64,000 nt of DNA from Ornithinimicrobium humiphilum. Its GTDB lineage: Bacteria > Actinomycetota > Actinomycetes > Actinomycetales > Dermatophilaceae. Position 1 is the first letter of the stretch. Each line of letters opens with the position of its first letter. A model generated the notes under the pieces. That model was not told where the DNA came from and did not search any database. It was given only the letters and a program-made list of their open reading frames with translations. Location: assembly GCF_006716885.1 (NCBI RefSeq), contig NZ_VFPU01000001.1:1302001-1366000 (forward strand). The letters run 5' to 3'. Below are positions 48,522 to 57,049 of the stretch, one piece after another. The position numbers were made by a program, and so were the translations under genes.

Positions 48522-49784
48522 GTGACCACGACGCTGACCACGCCGGGCGCCGCCCGCGTCGACGACGAGACCCGCAGGGCCGGCCTGCGGCGCATGCGCA
48601 CGGTCGCCACCGGCCTGCTCGTGGTCATGGCGGTGATCTACGTCCTCACGCACGGGCGCGACGGTGCCTGGGGCTTCGTCAACGCCGCGGCCGAGGCGGG
48701 CATGGTCGGCGCGATCGCCGACTGGTTCGCCGTCGTCGCCCTCTTCCGCCACCCGCTCGGACTGCCGATCCCGCACACCGCTCTGGTGCGCAGGCGCAAG
48801 GACGACCTGGGCGACAGCCTGGAGCAGTTCGTCACCGAGAACTTCCTCACCCCCGACGTCATGCGCGAGAAGTACCTCGACGCCGGCGTCGTGCTGCGGC
48901 TGGGGGAGTGGGTCGGCCGTCCCGAGAACGCCGATCGCGTCGTCTCCGAGGCGGTGCCCTTCATCGTGCGCGCCGTCGAGCGCATCGACGAGGACGAGCT
49001 GCGCACCCTCATCGACGACGTCCTGCTCCCGCGCGTGAAGAAGGAGCCGCTGTCACCGATGGCGGGGCACCTGCTCGAGCGCATCGTCGAGGAGGGCTCG
49101 CACCGTGGGCTCGTCGATCTCGTCGCCCGCGAGCTGCACGCCTGGCTGGCCCTCCACGAGGACGAGGTGCAGCAGATCGTCCGCTCGCGTGCCCCGTCCT
49201 GGGCGCCCACCTGGGTCAACGACCAGGTCACGCGGCGCGTCTACCAGGAGGTCCTGCGCTGGGCCCGGGACGTCAAGGACGACCAGCACCACAACGTCCG
49301 CGCCGCGCTCGACTCCTACCTGACCAACCTCGCCTCCGACCTGCAGCACGACCCGCGCTCGATGGCGGGCTTCGAGGCGCTCAAGGAGCGACTGCTCGAC
49401 CACCCCGAGGTCAGCGCCACCGGCGTCCGTCTCGGCGAGACCCTGCGCAGCAGCCTGCTCGACGCGCTCACCGACCCCGAGGGCCATCTGCGCACCCGGA
49501 TGTCGGGCGCCCTCTCCGGCTTCGGCCAGCGCATCGTCGAGGACGCCGCGCTGCGCGAGCGCCTCGACTCCTGGACCGCCGACCTGGTCGTCAGCCTGGT
49601 CGAGCGCTACGGCCCGGAGATCACCTCGGTCATCTCCGGCACCATCCGCCGCTGGGACGCCCGCGAGGCCTCCGACAAGATCGAGCTGCACGTCGGCCGC
49701 GACCTGCAGTTCATCCGCCTCAACGGCACCGTGGTCGGCGCGCTCGTGGGTCTGGTGATCCACAGCGTCTCGCTGATCCTCTGA
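48522..49784 (+). CDS. DUF445 family membrane protein
   Basis: 420 residues. After a cytoplasmic start, a membrane segment (LLVVMAVIYVLT) is followed by the conserved AAEAGMVGAIADWFAVVALFRHPLGLPIPHTA and a long helical outer region (REKYLDAGVVLRLGEW, TLIDDVLLPRVKKEPL, LRSSLLDALTDPEGHLRTRM). A C-terminal membrane segment (LNGTVVGALVGLVIHSVSLIL) ends the protein. DUF445/YheB proteins are conserved membrane proteins of unknown role. GTG 48522 is preferred to the ATG-like start at 48492 because of the -10 spacing. Confidence 0.85.
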   Translation: MTTTLTTPGAARVDDETRRAGLRRMRTVATGLLVVMAVIYVLTHGRDGAWGFVNAAAEAGMVGAIADWFAVVALFRHPLGLPIPHTALVRRRKDDLGDSLEQFVTENFLTPDVMREKYLDAGVVLRLGEWVGRPENADRVVSEAVPFIVRAVERIDEDELRTLIDDVLLPRVKKEPLSPMAGHLLERIVEEGSHRGLVDLVARELHAWLALHEDEVQQIVRSRAPSWAPTWVNDQVTRRVYQEVLRWARDVKDDQHHNVRAALDSYLTNLASDLQHDPRSMAGFEALKERLLDHPEVSATGVRLGETLRSSLLDALTDPEGHLRTRMSGALSGFGQRIVEDAALRERLDSWTADLVVSLVERYGPEITSVISGTIRRWDAREASDKIELHVGRDLQFIRLNGTVVGALVGLVIHSVSLIL

Positions 49785-49838
49785 CCGACGGGTCTCTGAC
49801 CGCTGCCGCACTGGCCGCCGGGCCCGCTGTCCTCCCGC

Positions 49839-49869
49839 TGGTTCGCCGCCCCTGTGGACCGCGGAACCA
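49839..49869 (+). terminator. Possible terminator hairpin after the DUF445 gene
   Basis: TGGTTC (49839-49844) pairs with GAACCA (49864-49869); CCGC/GCGG inside extends the stem with a bulge. The region also holds two CCTGTGGAC repeats. Confidence 0.35.
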
Positions 49870-49935
49870 CGGGCCTCCCGCGGAGCCTGTGGACAAGATC
49901 TGCGGACTCGATCCCGGCCCCGGCAGGCTTCCGGG

Positions 49936-50379
49936 ATGAGCCGCGACGACCACCTCCCGACCGACTGGTACGCCCGCTCCCTCGCCGACCCGGCGTTGGC
50001 GGGCGAGCTGCTCGACGCGATCGTCACGCCGGCCGACCGCTCCCGGGGCGGGGTGAGCCTGCTGCTGTGCCGCGGGGACGGGCGGCTGGCGCAGCCGGTC
50101 CTCGTGGAGGGTGCCCACGACGAGGGCGCTCAGCGCGAGACGATCTCGGCGATCGCCCTCAACTGCGTCTCGATGCCGGGGGTGGGCGGGCTCGTGGTGG
50201 CGATGGTGCGGCCCTGGGGCGTCTCGATCACCGACGCCGACCGGCGCGTCCACCAGCACGCGATCGACGTCTGCCGACGGGCGCCGCTCGACCTGCACGG
50301 CACCTTCGTCGTCACGAACGGCGGGATCGTGGCGCTCCCGGTGGCACCGGAGCTCGTGGGTCGGTGGGACGTGGCGTGA
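49936..50379 (+). CDS. Conserved-looking protein of unknown function
   Basis: 147 residues, mixed alpha/beta, no signal peptide or membrane segment. Notable stretches are DWYARSLADPALAGELLDAI, GVSLLLCRGDGRLAQPVLVEG, ETISAIALNCVSMPGVGGLVVAMVRP and GVSITDADRRVHQHAIDVCRR. The His residues and the alternating strand/helix pattern recall JAB/RadC-like folds, but the metal motif is incomplete, so I do not assign it. The ribosome binding site is weak. Its last 68 bp overlap the end of the convergent alpha/beta hydrolase gene. Confidence 0.6.
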   Translation: MSRDDHLPTDWYARSLADPALAGELLDAIVTPADRSRGGVSLLLCRGDGRLAQPVLVEGAHDEGAQRETISAIALNCVSMPGVGGLVVAMVRPWGVSITDADRRVHQHAIDVCRRAPLDLHGTFVVTNGGIVALPVAPELVGRWDVA

Positions 50380-51049
50380 GCGCCTCGACGACGGCGTCGA
50401 GCAGCTCGTCCCGGCCCAGCAGGCGGAAGTGCCCCGACGTGCGCAGCGGCACGTTCGTCGCCCCCTCGAGGCGGCTGCCGCCGGGGACGTGCGGGTCGAA
50501 GGCGCCCCAGATCGAGGTGATCCGGCGGTTGACCTCCAGCTGCTCGCCCAGCGCCCGCAGGGTGGGGTCGTGCGGCGAGAACGCCCGCACGCTCCGCAGC
50601 CAGAACAGCCGCGCGTAGACCGACCCGCCGAAGGGCGTCGCCACCGCCAGCATCCGGGCGATCCGGCCCTCGGGGTCCTCGTGCAGCATCGCGTACTTGC
50701 CGATCAGGCCACCCTTGCTGTGCGCGACCAGGACGACGTCGCGCAGGTCGTGGGTCCGCAGGTATGCCGCCACCACCGCGGCGCTCGCCACCACCGGGGC
50801 GGTGTTCCAGCGCAGGTCCGTCACCACGTGGACGGGATGGCCACGGTCGTGGAGCACGCGGGCCAGGGGCCGCAGGAACTGCCAGCGCTCGTAGACGCCG
50901 GGCAGGAGCACGACGGGCTGACGGCCGCCCGCGAGCCAGCCCGCCGGGTCGTCGCGGGTCAGCAGCCCGCCCACCTGGTGGCGGGTGACGTAGGCGTAGT
51001 CCAGCAGCCAGGACCAGCCGTTGCGGGCCGCCCGGCCGACGCGGCTCAC
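50312..51049 (-). CDS. Alpha/beta hydrolase (lipase/esterase-like)
   Basis: 245 residues. QPVVLLPGVYERWQFLRPLARVL (oxyanion region), VVLVAHSKGGLIGKYAML with catalytic Ser in HSKGG, ATPFGGSVYARLF and a C-terminal GHFRLLGRDELLDAV with the likely His. The GPVY-type oxyanion loop and AHSKGG elbow resemble small esterases or triacylglycerol lipases. GTG 51049 overlaps the stop of the next hydrolase gene (GTGA). The C-terminal 20 residues are basic/Pro-rich and lie opposite the end of the plus-strand gene at 50379. Confidence 0.75.
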   Translation of the reverse strand: MSRVGRAARNGWSWLLDYAYVTRHQVGGLLTRDDPAGWLAGGRQPVVLLPGVYERWQFLRPLARVLHDRGHPVHVVTDLRWNTAPVVASAAVVAAYLRTHDLRDVVLVAHSKGGLIGKYAMLHEDPEGRIARMLAVATPFGGSVYARLFWLRSVRAFSPHDPTLRALGEQLEVNRRITSIWGAFDPHVPGGSRLEGATNVPLRTSGHFRLLGRDELLDAVVEALTPRPTDPRAPVPPGAPRSRRS

Positions 51050-51870
51050 GACGGAGGGGCCGCCGCGACTGACGGCCCGGTCGCCGCGGCGGGCCCCGTC
51101 GCCGCCGGAGGCGCCGCCGCGGTCGCCCGCACCTCCGCGAGCACCTCGTCGGCGACCTCTTGGGGGCGGGAGAACATCGTCACGTGGGCACCGCCGGGGA
51201 TCTCGACGAGGCGGGCCCGCGGAGCCAGCGCCGTCATCTCCTCGGCCCACTCCCGGGTGCAGATCGGGTCGCGGGACCCGCGGACCACGAGCAGCGGCAC
51301 CTCGAGCCGGGGGAGCGCGTCCTCGGTGCGGTAGCCGATCATCGACGGGACGGTCCGCAGGTACCACCGCAGCCCGGTGCGGGCGTAGTCGCGGAGCACC
51401 TCCTTGTTGGCCGAGAGAGGCTCGCGCAGCACGTCGTGGCCGAGCTTCAGGGCCTGACGGAGAGTGCTGCGGGAGGACGGGTCGACGACCCCGCCGATCC
51501 CCACGACCGCCCGGACGCGGGCCGGGTCCTGCAGGGCCGCCTCGACCACGACCTGCACGCCCATCGAGTGCCCGACGAGCACGGCAGAGTCGAGGCCCTC
51601 GGTGCGCAGGTGGGCCAGGAGCGTCGAGGCGTGCTCCTCGATGCTCAGCACCTCGTCCCGCCGGGGCGCGTCGCCGAAGCCCGGCAGCTCCACGACGTGG
51701 ACGGAGGCGTGCGGCGCGAGGAGCGGCGCGAGCCGGGTCCAGTAGCGCGAGGAGACACCGATGCCGTGCACCAGGACCACCGCCGGGCCGTCGTCGAGGT
51801 CACCCTCGGGACGGCGCACCAGCATCGTGCGGTCGAGGTGGACGAACTCCTGGACCGACCGCCACCGCAT
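51046..51870 (-). CDS. Alpha/beta hydrolase
   Basis: 274 residues. VVLVHGIGVSSRYWTRLAPLL, VLVGHSMGVQVVVEAAL (Ser in GHSMG), VRGSRDPICTREW (acid) and PGGAHVTMFSRPQEVADEVL (His) give a complete catalytic triad of the classic lid-domain hydrolase family. The substrate is unknown. TAGGGT 7 nt before ATG 51870 predicts a leaderless mRNA carrying both hydrolases. The Ala/Pro-rich C-terminal 25 residues are probably disordered. Confidence 0.85.
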   Translation of the reverse strand: MRWRSVQEFVHLDRTMLVRRPEGDLDDGPAVVLVHGIGVSSRYWTRLAPLLAPHASVHVVELPGFGDAPRRDEVLSIEEHASTLLAHLRTEGLDSAVLVGHSMGVQVVVEAALQDPARVRAVVGIGGVVDPSSRSTLRQALKLGHDVLREPLSANKEVLRDYARTGLRWYLRTVPSMIGYRTEDALPRLEVPLLVVRGSRDPICTREWAEEMTALAPRARLVEIPGGAHVTMFSRPQEVADEVLAEVRATAAAPPAATGPAAATGPSVAAAPPS

Positions 51871-51877
51871 ACCGAGA

Positions 51878-51883
51878 ACCCTA
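51878..51883 (-). promoter_or_regulatory. -10 box, leaderless start of the hydrolase pair
   Basis: TAGGGT on the minus strand ends 7 nt before ATG 51870. Confidence 0.5.
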
Positions 51884-51973
51884 GGCGGGCAGGCGCGGCG
51901 GCGCCCCGTGAGCCGCCCCGACCGGCGGCGGAGAGCCACGCGAGGATCCCTGCGCACGGCCGCGGCCCGGCGC

Positions 51974-51979
51974 TAGCAT
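51974..51979 (+). promoter_or_regulatory. -10 box, leaderless start of the GNAT gene
   Basis: TAGCAT ends 5 nt before ATG 51985. Confidence 0.4.
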
Positions 51980-51984
51980 GCGCC

Positions 51985-52830
51985 ATGCCCGAGCAGTTGC
52001 GCGTCACCACCGCCACGCCCGAGGACCTCGACCTCATGGTCGGCTGGGCCGCCCAGGAGGGCTGGAACCCCGGCCTCCACGACGCCGAGGCGTTCCTGGC
52101 CGCCGACCCCGGGGGCTTCCTCGTCGGCCGCCTCGGCGACGAACCGGTGTCCTGCATCTCGGTGGTGCGCTACGGCGAGGGTTTCGGCTTCCTCGGCTTC
52201 TACATCGTCGTGCCGGACCGGCGCGGGCAGGGGCACGGCATCGCCACCTGGCGCGCAGGGCTGGAGCTGCTCGGCGAGCGGGTCGTCGGCCTCGACGGGG
52301 TCGTCGAGCAGCAGCCGGCCTACCGCCGCTCGGGCTTCGTCCTGGAGCACCGCAACGTCCGCTACGGCGGGGCCGTGACGGGGGAGCCGGTCGACGACCC
52401 GCGGCTGCGGCACGTCACGAGCGACCTCCTCGACGCCGTCCTCGTCTACGACACGGCGTTCTTCGCCGGCGACCGCTCCGACTTCCTGCGCGCCTGGCTC
52501 GACCCCTCGCGCCGGACGGCGCTCGCGCTCGTCGAGGACGGGCGGGTGCGCGGGTACGGCGTGGTGCGCCGGTGCCTGGAGGGCGCCAAGATCGGGCCGC
52601 TCTTCGCCGACAGCGAGGAGGGTGCCGACCTCCTCTTCCGCGGGCTGGTCGCCGGGCTCGAGGACGGGCCGGTCTTCCTCGACTGCCCCGAGCCCGTCGC
52701 CGCCGCGGTCGCGCTCGCGACCCTGCACGGGCTGGAGCCCGCCTTCGAGACGGCGCGGATGTATCGCGGGCCGATCCCGGAGCTGCCCTGGGACCGGACC
52801 TACGGCATCACCACCTTCGAGCTCGGCTGA
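51985..52830 (+). CDS. Two-domain GNAT acetyltransferase
   Basis: 281 residues. The N-terminal GNAT domain has LDLMVGWAAQEGWNPGLHDAEAF, FYIVVPDRRGQGHGIATWRAGL (acetyl-CoA loop) and VEQQPAYRRSGFVLEHRNVRY. The C-terminal half is a GNAT-like tail (RALALVEDGRVRGYGVVRRCLEGAKIGPLFADS). This layout matches the YitH-type group whose substrates are unassigned. No signal peptide. It lies 55 bp before hrpA and could share a promoter, although hrpA has its own -10 box. Confidence 0.8.
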   Translation: MPEQLRVTTATPEDLDLMVGWAAQEGWNPGLHDAEAFLAADPGGFLVGRLGDEPVSCISVVRYGEGFGFLGFYIVVPDRRGQGHGIATWRAGLELLGERVVGLDGVVEQQPAYRRSGFVLEHRNVRYGGAVTGEPVDDPRLRHVTSDLLDAVLVYDTAFFAGDRSDFLRAWLDPSRRTALALVEDGRVRGYGVVRRCLEGAKIGPLFADSEEGADLLFRGLVAGLEDGPVFLDCPEPVAAAVALATLHGLEPAFETARMYRGPIPELPWDRTYGITTFELG

Positions 52831-52872
52831 CCGGCGCGCGCCGCCGCCGAAAACCGGCTTGCGCCGGACTCG

Positions 52873-52878
52873 TAGAGT
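52873..52878 (+). promoter_or_regulatory. -10 box, leaderless start of hrpA
   Basis: TAGAGT ends 7 nt before GTG 52886. Confidence 0.5.
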
Positions 52879-52885
52879 GGAACGC

Positions 52886-55800
52886 GTGCCCGAAGCCCCC
52901 TCGCCGTCGTCCCGGCCTGCCCGGAGACAGGGCCGGGGACGCGGGCGACCCCGCGGCAAGGGTGGGGACGACCAGCGGCGACGCGAGGGTCAGGACGGCA
53001 CCCGCCCCCGCCGCGACGGGCGCGACGAGGCCCGTGCCCGTCGCCACGCCGAGACCGTGGTCGCCCGCCGGGCCGCCCTCCCGGCGCCGGGCTCGATCAG
53101 CTATCCGCCCGAGCTGCCGGTCAGCGACCGCCGCGACGACATCCGGGACGCGATCCGCGACCACCAGGTCGTGATCGTCGCCGGCGAGACCGGCTCCGGC
53201 AAGACCACCCAGCTGCCCAAGATCTGCCTCGAGCTCGGCCGTGGCGTCGAAGGCATGATCGGCCACACCCAGCCCCGCCGGATCGCCGCCCGCTCGGTGG
53301 CCGAGCGCATCAGCGAGGAGCTGGGCGCCGAGCTCGGCACGCTCGTCGGCTACCAGGTGCGCTTCACCGACCGCTCCCGCGAGGACACGCTCGTCAAGGT
53401 CATGACCGACGGCATCCTGCTCTCGGAGCTGCAGCGCGACCGGATGCTGCGCCGCTACGACACGCTGATCATCGACGAGGCCCACGAGCGCAGCCTCAAC
53501 ATCGACTTCATCCTCGGCTACCTGCGCCAGCTGCTGCCGAAGCGGCCCGACCTCAAGGTGATCATCACCTCGGCGACGATCGACGTGGAGCGCTTCGCCG
53601 CGCACTTCTCCGACGCCGACGGCACCCCGGCACCGATCGTCGAGGTCTCCGGCCGCACCTATCCGGTCGAGATCCGCTACCGCCCGCTCGTCCGTGAGGT
53701 CGCCCCCAAGCGCGGCGGCGCCGACGCCCAGATGGTGCAGGTCGAGATCGACCAGGTCACCGGTGTCGTCGAGGCCGTCGAGGAGCTGTGGACCGAGTCG
53801 ACCGGGCGCGACGGCTTGGGTGAGGACGTCCTCGTCTTCTGCTCGGGCGAGCGCGAGATCCGCGACGTCGTCGACGCCCTCGAGGGCCTGGACCTGCCCT
53901 CCACCGAGGTGCTCCCGCTCTACGGCCGTCTCTCCGCCGCCGAGCAGCACCGCGTCTTCTCCTCGCACCCGGGGAGGCGCATCGTCGTCTCCACCAACGT
54001 CGCGGAGACCTCGCTGACCATCCCGGGCATCAGGTACGTCGTCGACACCGGCACCGCGCGCATCAGCCGCTACAGCCAGCGCCTCAAGGTCCAGCGCCTG
54101 CCGATCGAGCCGATCAGCCAGGCCTCGGCCAACCAGCGCGCCGGCCGCGCGGGGCGTCTCGCTGACGGCATCGCGATCCGGCTCTACAGCCAGGAGGACT
54201 TCGAGTCCCGGCCGGAGTTCACCGACCCCGAGATCCTGCGGACCAACCTGGCCAGCGTCATCCTCCAGATGACCAACCTGGGCCTGGGCGAGATCGAGCG
54301 TTTCCCCTTCCTCGAGCCGCCGGACTCCCGCCACGTCGCCGACGGCGTCCGCCTGCTCACCGAGCTGCAGGCCATCGACCCGACGGCCCCGGCGCACCTG
54401 CCGCGCAAGCGCATCACGCCCTACGGCCGGGCCATCGTCGCGCTGCCCGTCGACCCTCGCCTGGCGCGGATGCTCGTGCAGGCCGAGAAGGAGGGCGCCC
54501 TCAAGGAGGTCCTCGTCGTCGTCTCCGCGCTGTCCATCCAGGACGTGCGCGAGCGACCCGTCGAGGGGCGCGAGCGCGCCGACCAGCTGCACGCCCGCTT
54601 CCGCCGCGTCGGGGGAGTGCCGCGCGGCGGCGACGTCCAGGAGCGCACGGGTGGCGAGCCGGTGCGCGTCCAGGGCGCCGGCGGCCAGGGCCCCCGCAAG
54701 GACGGTGGGGCCAAGGACACCGTCGACAGCGACTTCCTCGTGCTGCTCAACCTGTGGCGCTACCTGCAGCGCCAGCAGAAGGAGCTCTCCGGCAGCGCCT
54801 TCCGCCGCCTCTGCAAGGCCGAGCACCTGCACTACCTGCGCGTGCGCGAGTGGCAGGACCTCCACACCCAGCTGCGCCAGGCGGCCAAGAGCCTCGGCCT
54901 GGAGACCAACGAGCACCCGGCCCCGCCGGACTCGATCCACCGGTCGCTGCTCTCCGGCCTGCTTTCCCACGTCGGGCTCTACGAGCGGGAGCGCCGGGAG
55001 TACCTCGGCGCCCGCGGCGCGCGCTTCGTGCTGCAGCCCGGCTCGGTGCTGCACCGCAAGAACCCCGAGTGGGTGATGACCGCCGAGCTCGTCGAGACGA
55101 CCCGCCTCTGGGCCCGCACCAACGCGGTCATCGACCCCTCCTGGGCGGAGGAGCTCGGCCAGCACCTCGTCAAGCGCTCCTACAGCGAGCCCCGCTGGTC
55201 GCGCTCGCGGGCCAGCGCCGTCGCGGACGAGCGGGTGACGCTCTACGGCATACCGCTCGTGGCGGACCGCACCGTCCCCCTCGGGCGGGTCGATCCCGAG
55301 ACCGCGCGCGAGCTCTTCATCCGCACCGCGCTCGTCGAGGGCGACTGGGACACCCGCCACGAGTTCTTCCACGCCAACCGGCGGCTGGTGCGCGAGCTCG
55401 GCCAGCTCGAGGCCCGCGCCCGGCGCCGCGACATCCTCGTCGACGACGACACGCTCGTGCGCTTCTACGACGAGCGGATCCCGGCCGACGTCGTCTCGGG
55501 CGCGCACTTCGACGCGTGGTGGAAGACCGCCCGCCGCACCGACCCGACGCTGCTGACCTTCACCGAGGAGCTGCTGGTCAGCGACTCGGCCGAGGCGGTC
55601 AGCCAGGACGACTTCCCCACGAGCTGGACCCAGGGCGAGCTGACGTTCGCCCTGACCTACCAGTTCGAGCCGGGCGCCGACGCCGACGGCGTGACGGTCC
55701 ACATCCCCGTCGAGGTGCTCAACCAGGTCTCCGAGGACGGCTTCGACTGGCTCGTCCCGGGCATGCACGAGGAGCTCGTCACCGCCCTGGTCAAGGCGCT

Positions 55801-57046
55801 GCCCAAGGACCTGCGCCGCAACTTCGTGCCCGCGCCCGACCACGCCCGCGCGGCCCTGCGGGGTATGCAGGAGGCCGGCACCGTGGGTGCGATGCCGGTC
55901 CGCGACGCGCTGGCCGAGGAGCTGACCCGCCGCGGCCTGGTGCGCGTGCACGCTTCCGACTTCGAGATGGAGCGGGTGCCGGACCACCTGCGGATGACCT
56001 TCCGCGTCGAGCGCGCGGTGCGCCCCGGCAAGGGAGGCAACCGGGGCCGGGCGCGTGGGCGCGTCGAGGTGCTCGGGGAGGGCAAGGACCTCGCCGAGCT
56101 GCAGCGGCAGCTCGCCGGCCAGGTGCGCACGACGATGGCGGCCGCGGCCTCCGAGGTGGAGCGCACCGGCCTGAAGACCTGGCCGCCCGACCTCGACCCG
56201 CTACCGGAGACCTTCTCCCGGCAGGTCGGGCCGCGCGTCGTGCAGGGCTTCCCGGCGCTGGTCGACACCGGTGACGCCGTCGACGTGCGCGTGCTCGCGA
56301 CCCGTTCGGAGGCCGACCGGGAGACCCGCCGCGGCATCCGCCGGCTGATCCTGCTGAGCACCAGCCCGCCCTGGAAGCGGCTGCTCGCGCTGCTGACCAA
56401 CCAGCAGAAGCTCTCGCTCGGCCACAACCCCCACGGCTCCGTGCCGGCGCTCCTCGAGGACGCGCTCGCCGCCGCCGTCGACTCGGTCGTCGCCGAGATG
56501 CCGGGCGCGACGGTGCGCACCCCCGCGCAGTTCGAGCAGGCGCTCGTCGCGGTCCGCCAGCAGACCGTCCCGCGCGTGCTGGAGATCGTCGAGGCGCTGG
56601 TGCCGATCCTCGACACCGCCCGCGACGTCTCGCTGCGGCTGCAGCGCCTGACGACCCCGGCCGCCGCCGACATGGCCCTCGACCTGCGCCGCCAGCTCGA
56701 CCGGCTCGTCCACCCCGGCTTCGTCGCCGAGGTCGGCTACGAGCGGCTGCCGCGCATGGTCGTCTGGCTGCGCGGCATGGCCGAGCGGCTCGACAAGGGC
56801 GTGCAGGACCTGCCGCGCGACCGCCGTCGCATGGAGGAGGTGCAGGTCGTCGAGGAGGAGCTGGAGACCTTCCTCGCCACGCTGCCGCCCCACCGCCGCA
56901 CCGACCCCGACGTGATGGACGTCGTCTGGTCGGTCCAGGAGCTGCGCGTCTCGGTCTTCGCCCAGCGTCTCGGCACCGCCGGTCCGGTCTCGGCCAAGCG
57001 GATCTACGCGGCGATGGACGCCGCCGAGGACGCGACCGGCTCCTGA
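52886..57046 (+). CDS. hrpA: ATP-dependent RNA helicase HrpA
   Basis: 1386 residues, DEAH-box helicase. A basic Arg/Gly-rich N-terminus (1-70) is followed by GETGSGKTTQLPK (motif I), DEAHER (II), ITSATID (III), STNVAETSLTIPG (V) and NQRAGRAGR (VI), then the HA2/OB region and the long HrpA-specific C-terminus (ending SAKRIYAAMDAAEDATGS). HrpA unwinds mRNA structure and in E. coli helps resolve stalled ribosome complexes. GTG 52886 gives a leaderless start. Length agrees with the family. It converges on the beta-CASP nuclease with 3 nt between stops, so two RNA enzymes face each other. Confidence 0.95.
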   Translation: MPEAPSPSSRPARRQGRGRGRPRGKGGDDQRRREGQDGTRPRRDGRDEARARRHAETVVARRAALPAPGSISYPPELPVSDRRDDIRDAIRDHQVVIVAGETGSGKTTQLPKICLELGRGVEGMIGHTQPRRIAARSVAERISEELGAELGTLVGYQVRFTDRSREDTLVKVMTDGILLSELQRDRMLRRYDTLIIDEAHERSLNIDFILGYLRQLLPKRPDLKVIITSATIDVERFAAHFSDADGTPAPIVEVSGRTYPVEIRYRPLVREVAPKRGGADAQMVQVEIDQVTGVVEAVEELWTESTGRDGLGEDVLVFCSGEREIRDVVDALEGLDLPSTEVLPLYGRLSAAEQHRVFSSHPGRRIVVSTNVAETSLTIPGIRYVVDTGTARISRYSQRLKVQRLPIEPISQASANQRAGRAGRLADGIAIRLYSQEDFESRPEFTDPEILRTNLASVILQMTNLGLGEIERFPFLEPPDSRHVADGVRLLTELQAIDPTAPAHLPRKRITPYGRAIVALPVDPRLARMLVQAEKEGALKEVLVVVSALSIQDVRERPVEGRERADQLHARFRRVGGVPRGGDVQERTGGEPVRVQGAGGQGPRKDGGAKDTVDSDFLVLLNLWRYLQRQQKELSGSAFRRLCKAEHLHYLRVREWQDLHTQLRQAAKSLGLETNEHPAPPDSIHRSLLSGLLSHVGLYERERREYLGARGARFVLQPGSVLHRKNPEWVMTAELVETTRLWARTNAVIDPSWAEELGQHLVKRSYSEPRWSRSRASAVADERVTLYGIPLVADRTVPLGRVDPETARELFIRTALVEGDWDTRHEFFHANRRLVRELGQLEARARRRDILVDDDTLVRFYDERIPADVVSGAHFDAWWKTARRTDPTLLTFTEELLVSDSAEAVSQDDFPTSWTQGELTFALTYQFEPGADADGVTVHIPVEVLNQVSEDGFDWLVPGMHEELVTALVKALPKDLRRNFVPAPDHARAALRGMQEAGTVGAMPVRDALAEELTRRGLVRVHASDFEMERVPDHLRMTFRVERAVRPGKGGNRGRARGRVEVLGEGKDLAELQRQLAGQVRTTMAAAASEVERTGLKTWPPDLDPLPETFSRQVGPRVVQGFPALVDTGDAVDVRVLATRSEADRETRRGIRRLILLSTSPPWKRLLALLTNQQKLSLGHNPHGSVPALLEDALAAAVDSVVAEMPGATVRTPAQFEQALVAVRQQTVPRVLEIVEALVPILDTARDVSLRLQRLTTPAAADMALDLRRQLDRLVHPGFVAEVGYERLPRMVVWLRGMAERLDKGVQDLPRDRRRMEEVQVVEEELETFLATLPPHRRTDPDVMDVVWSVQELRVSVFAQRLGTAGPVSAKRIYAAMDAAEDATGS

Positions 57047-57049
57047 GGC

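Noticed and set aside
49888-49896. TGTGGACAA, a perfect actinobacterial DnaA box, with a partial second box near 49852
   Set aside because: Isolated; no dnaA/dnaN genes, no cluster of boxes and no AT-rich unwinding region, so not an origin.
52808-55987. 1059-residue open frame opposite hrpA
   Set aside because: Antisense shadow rich in Gly/Ala/Val with no domain; hrpA on the plus strand has all helicase motifs.
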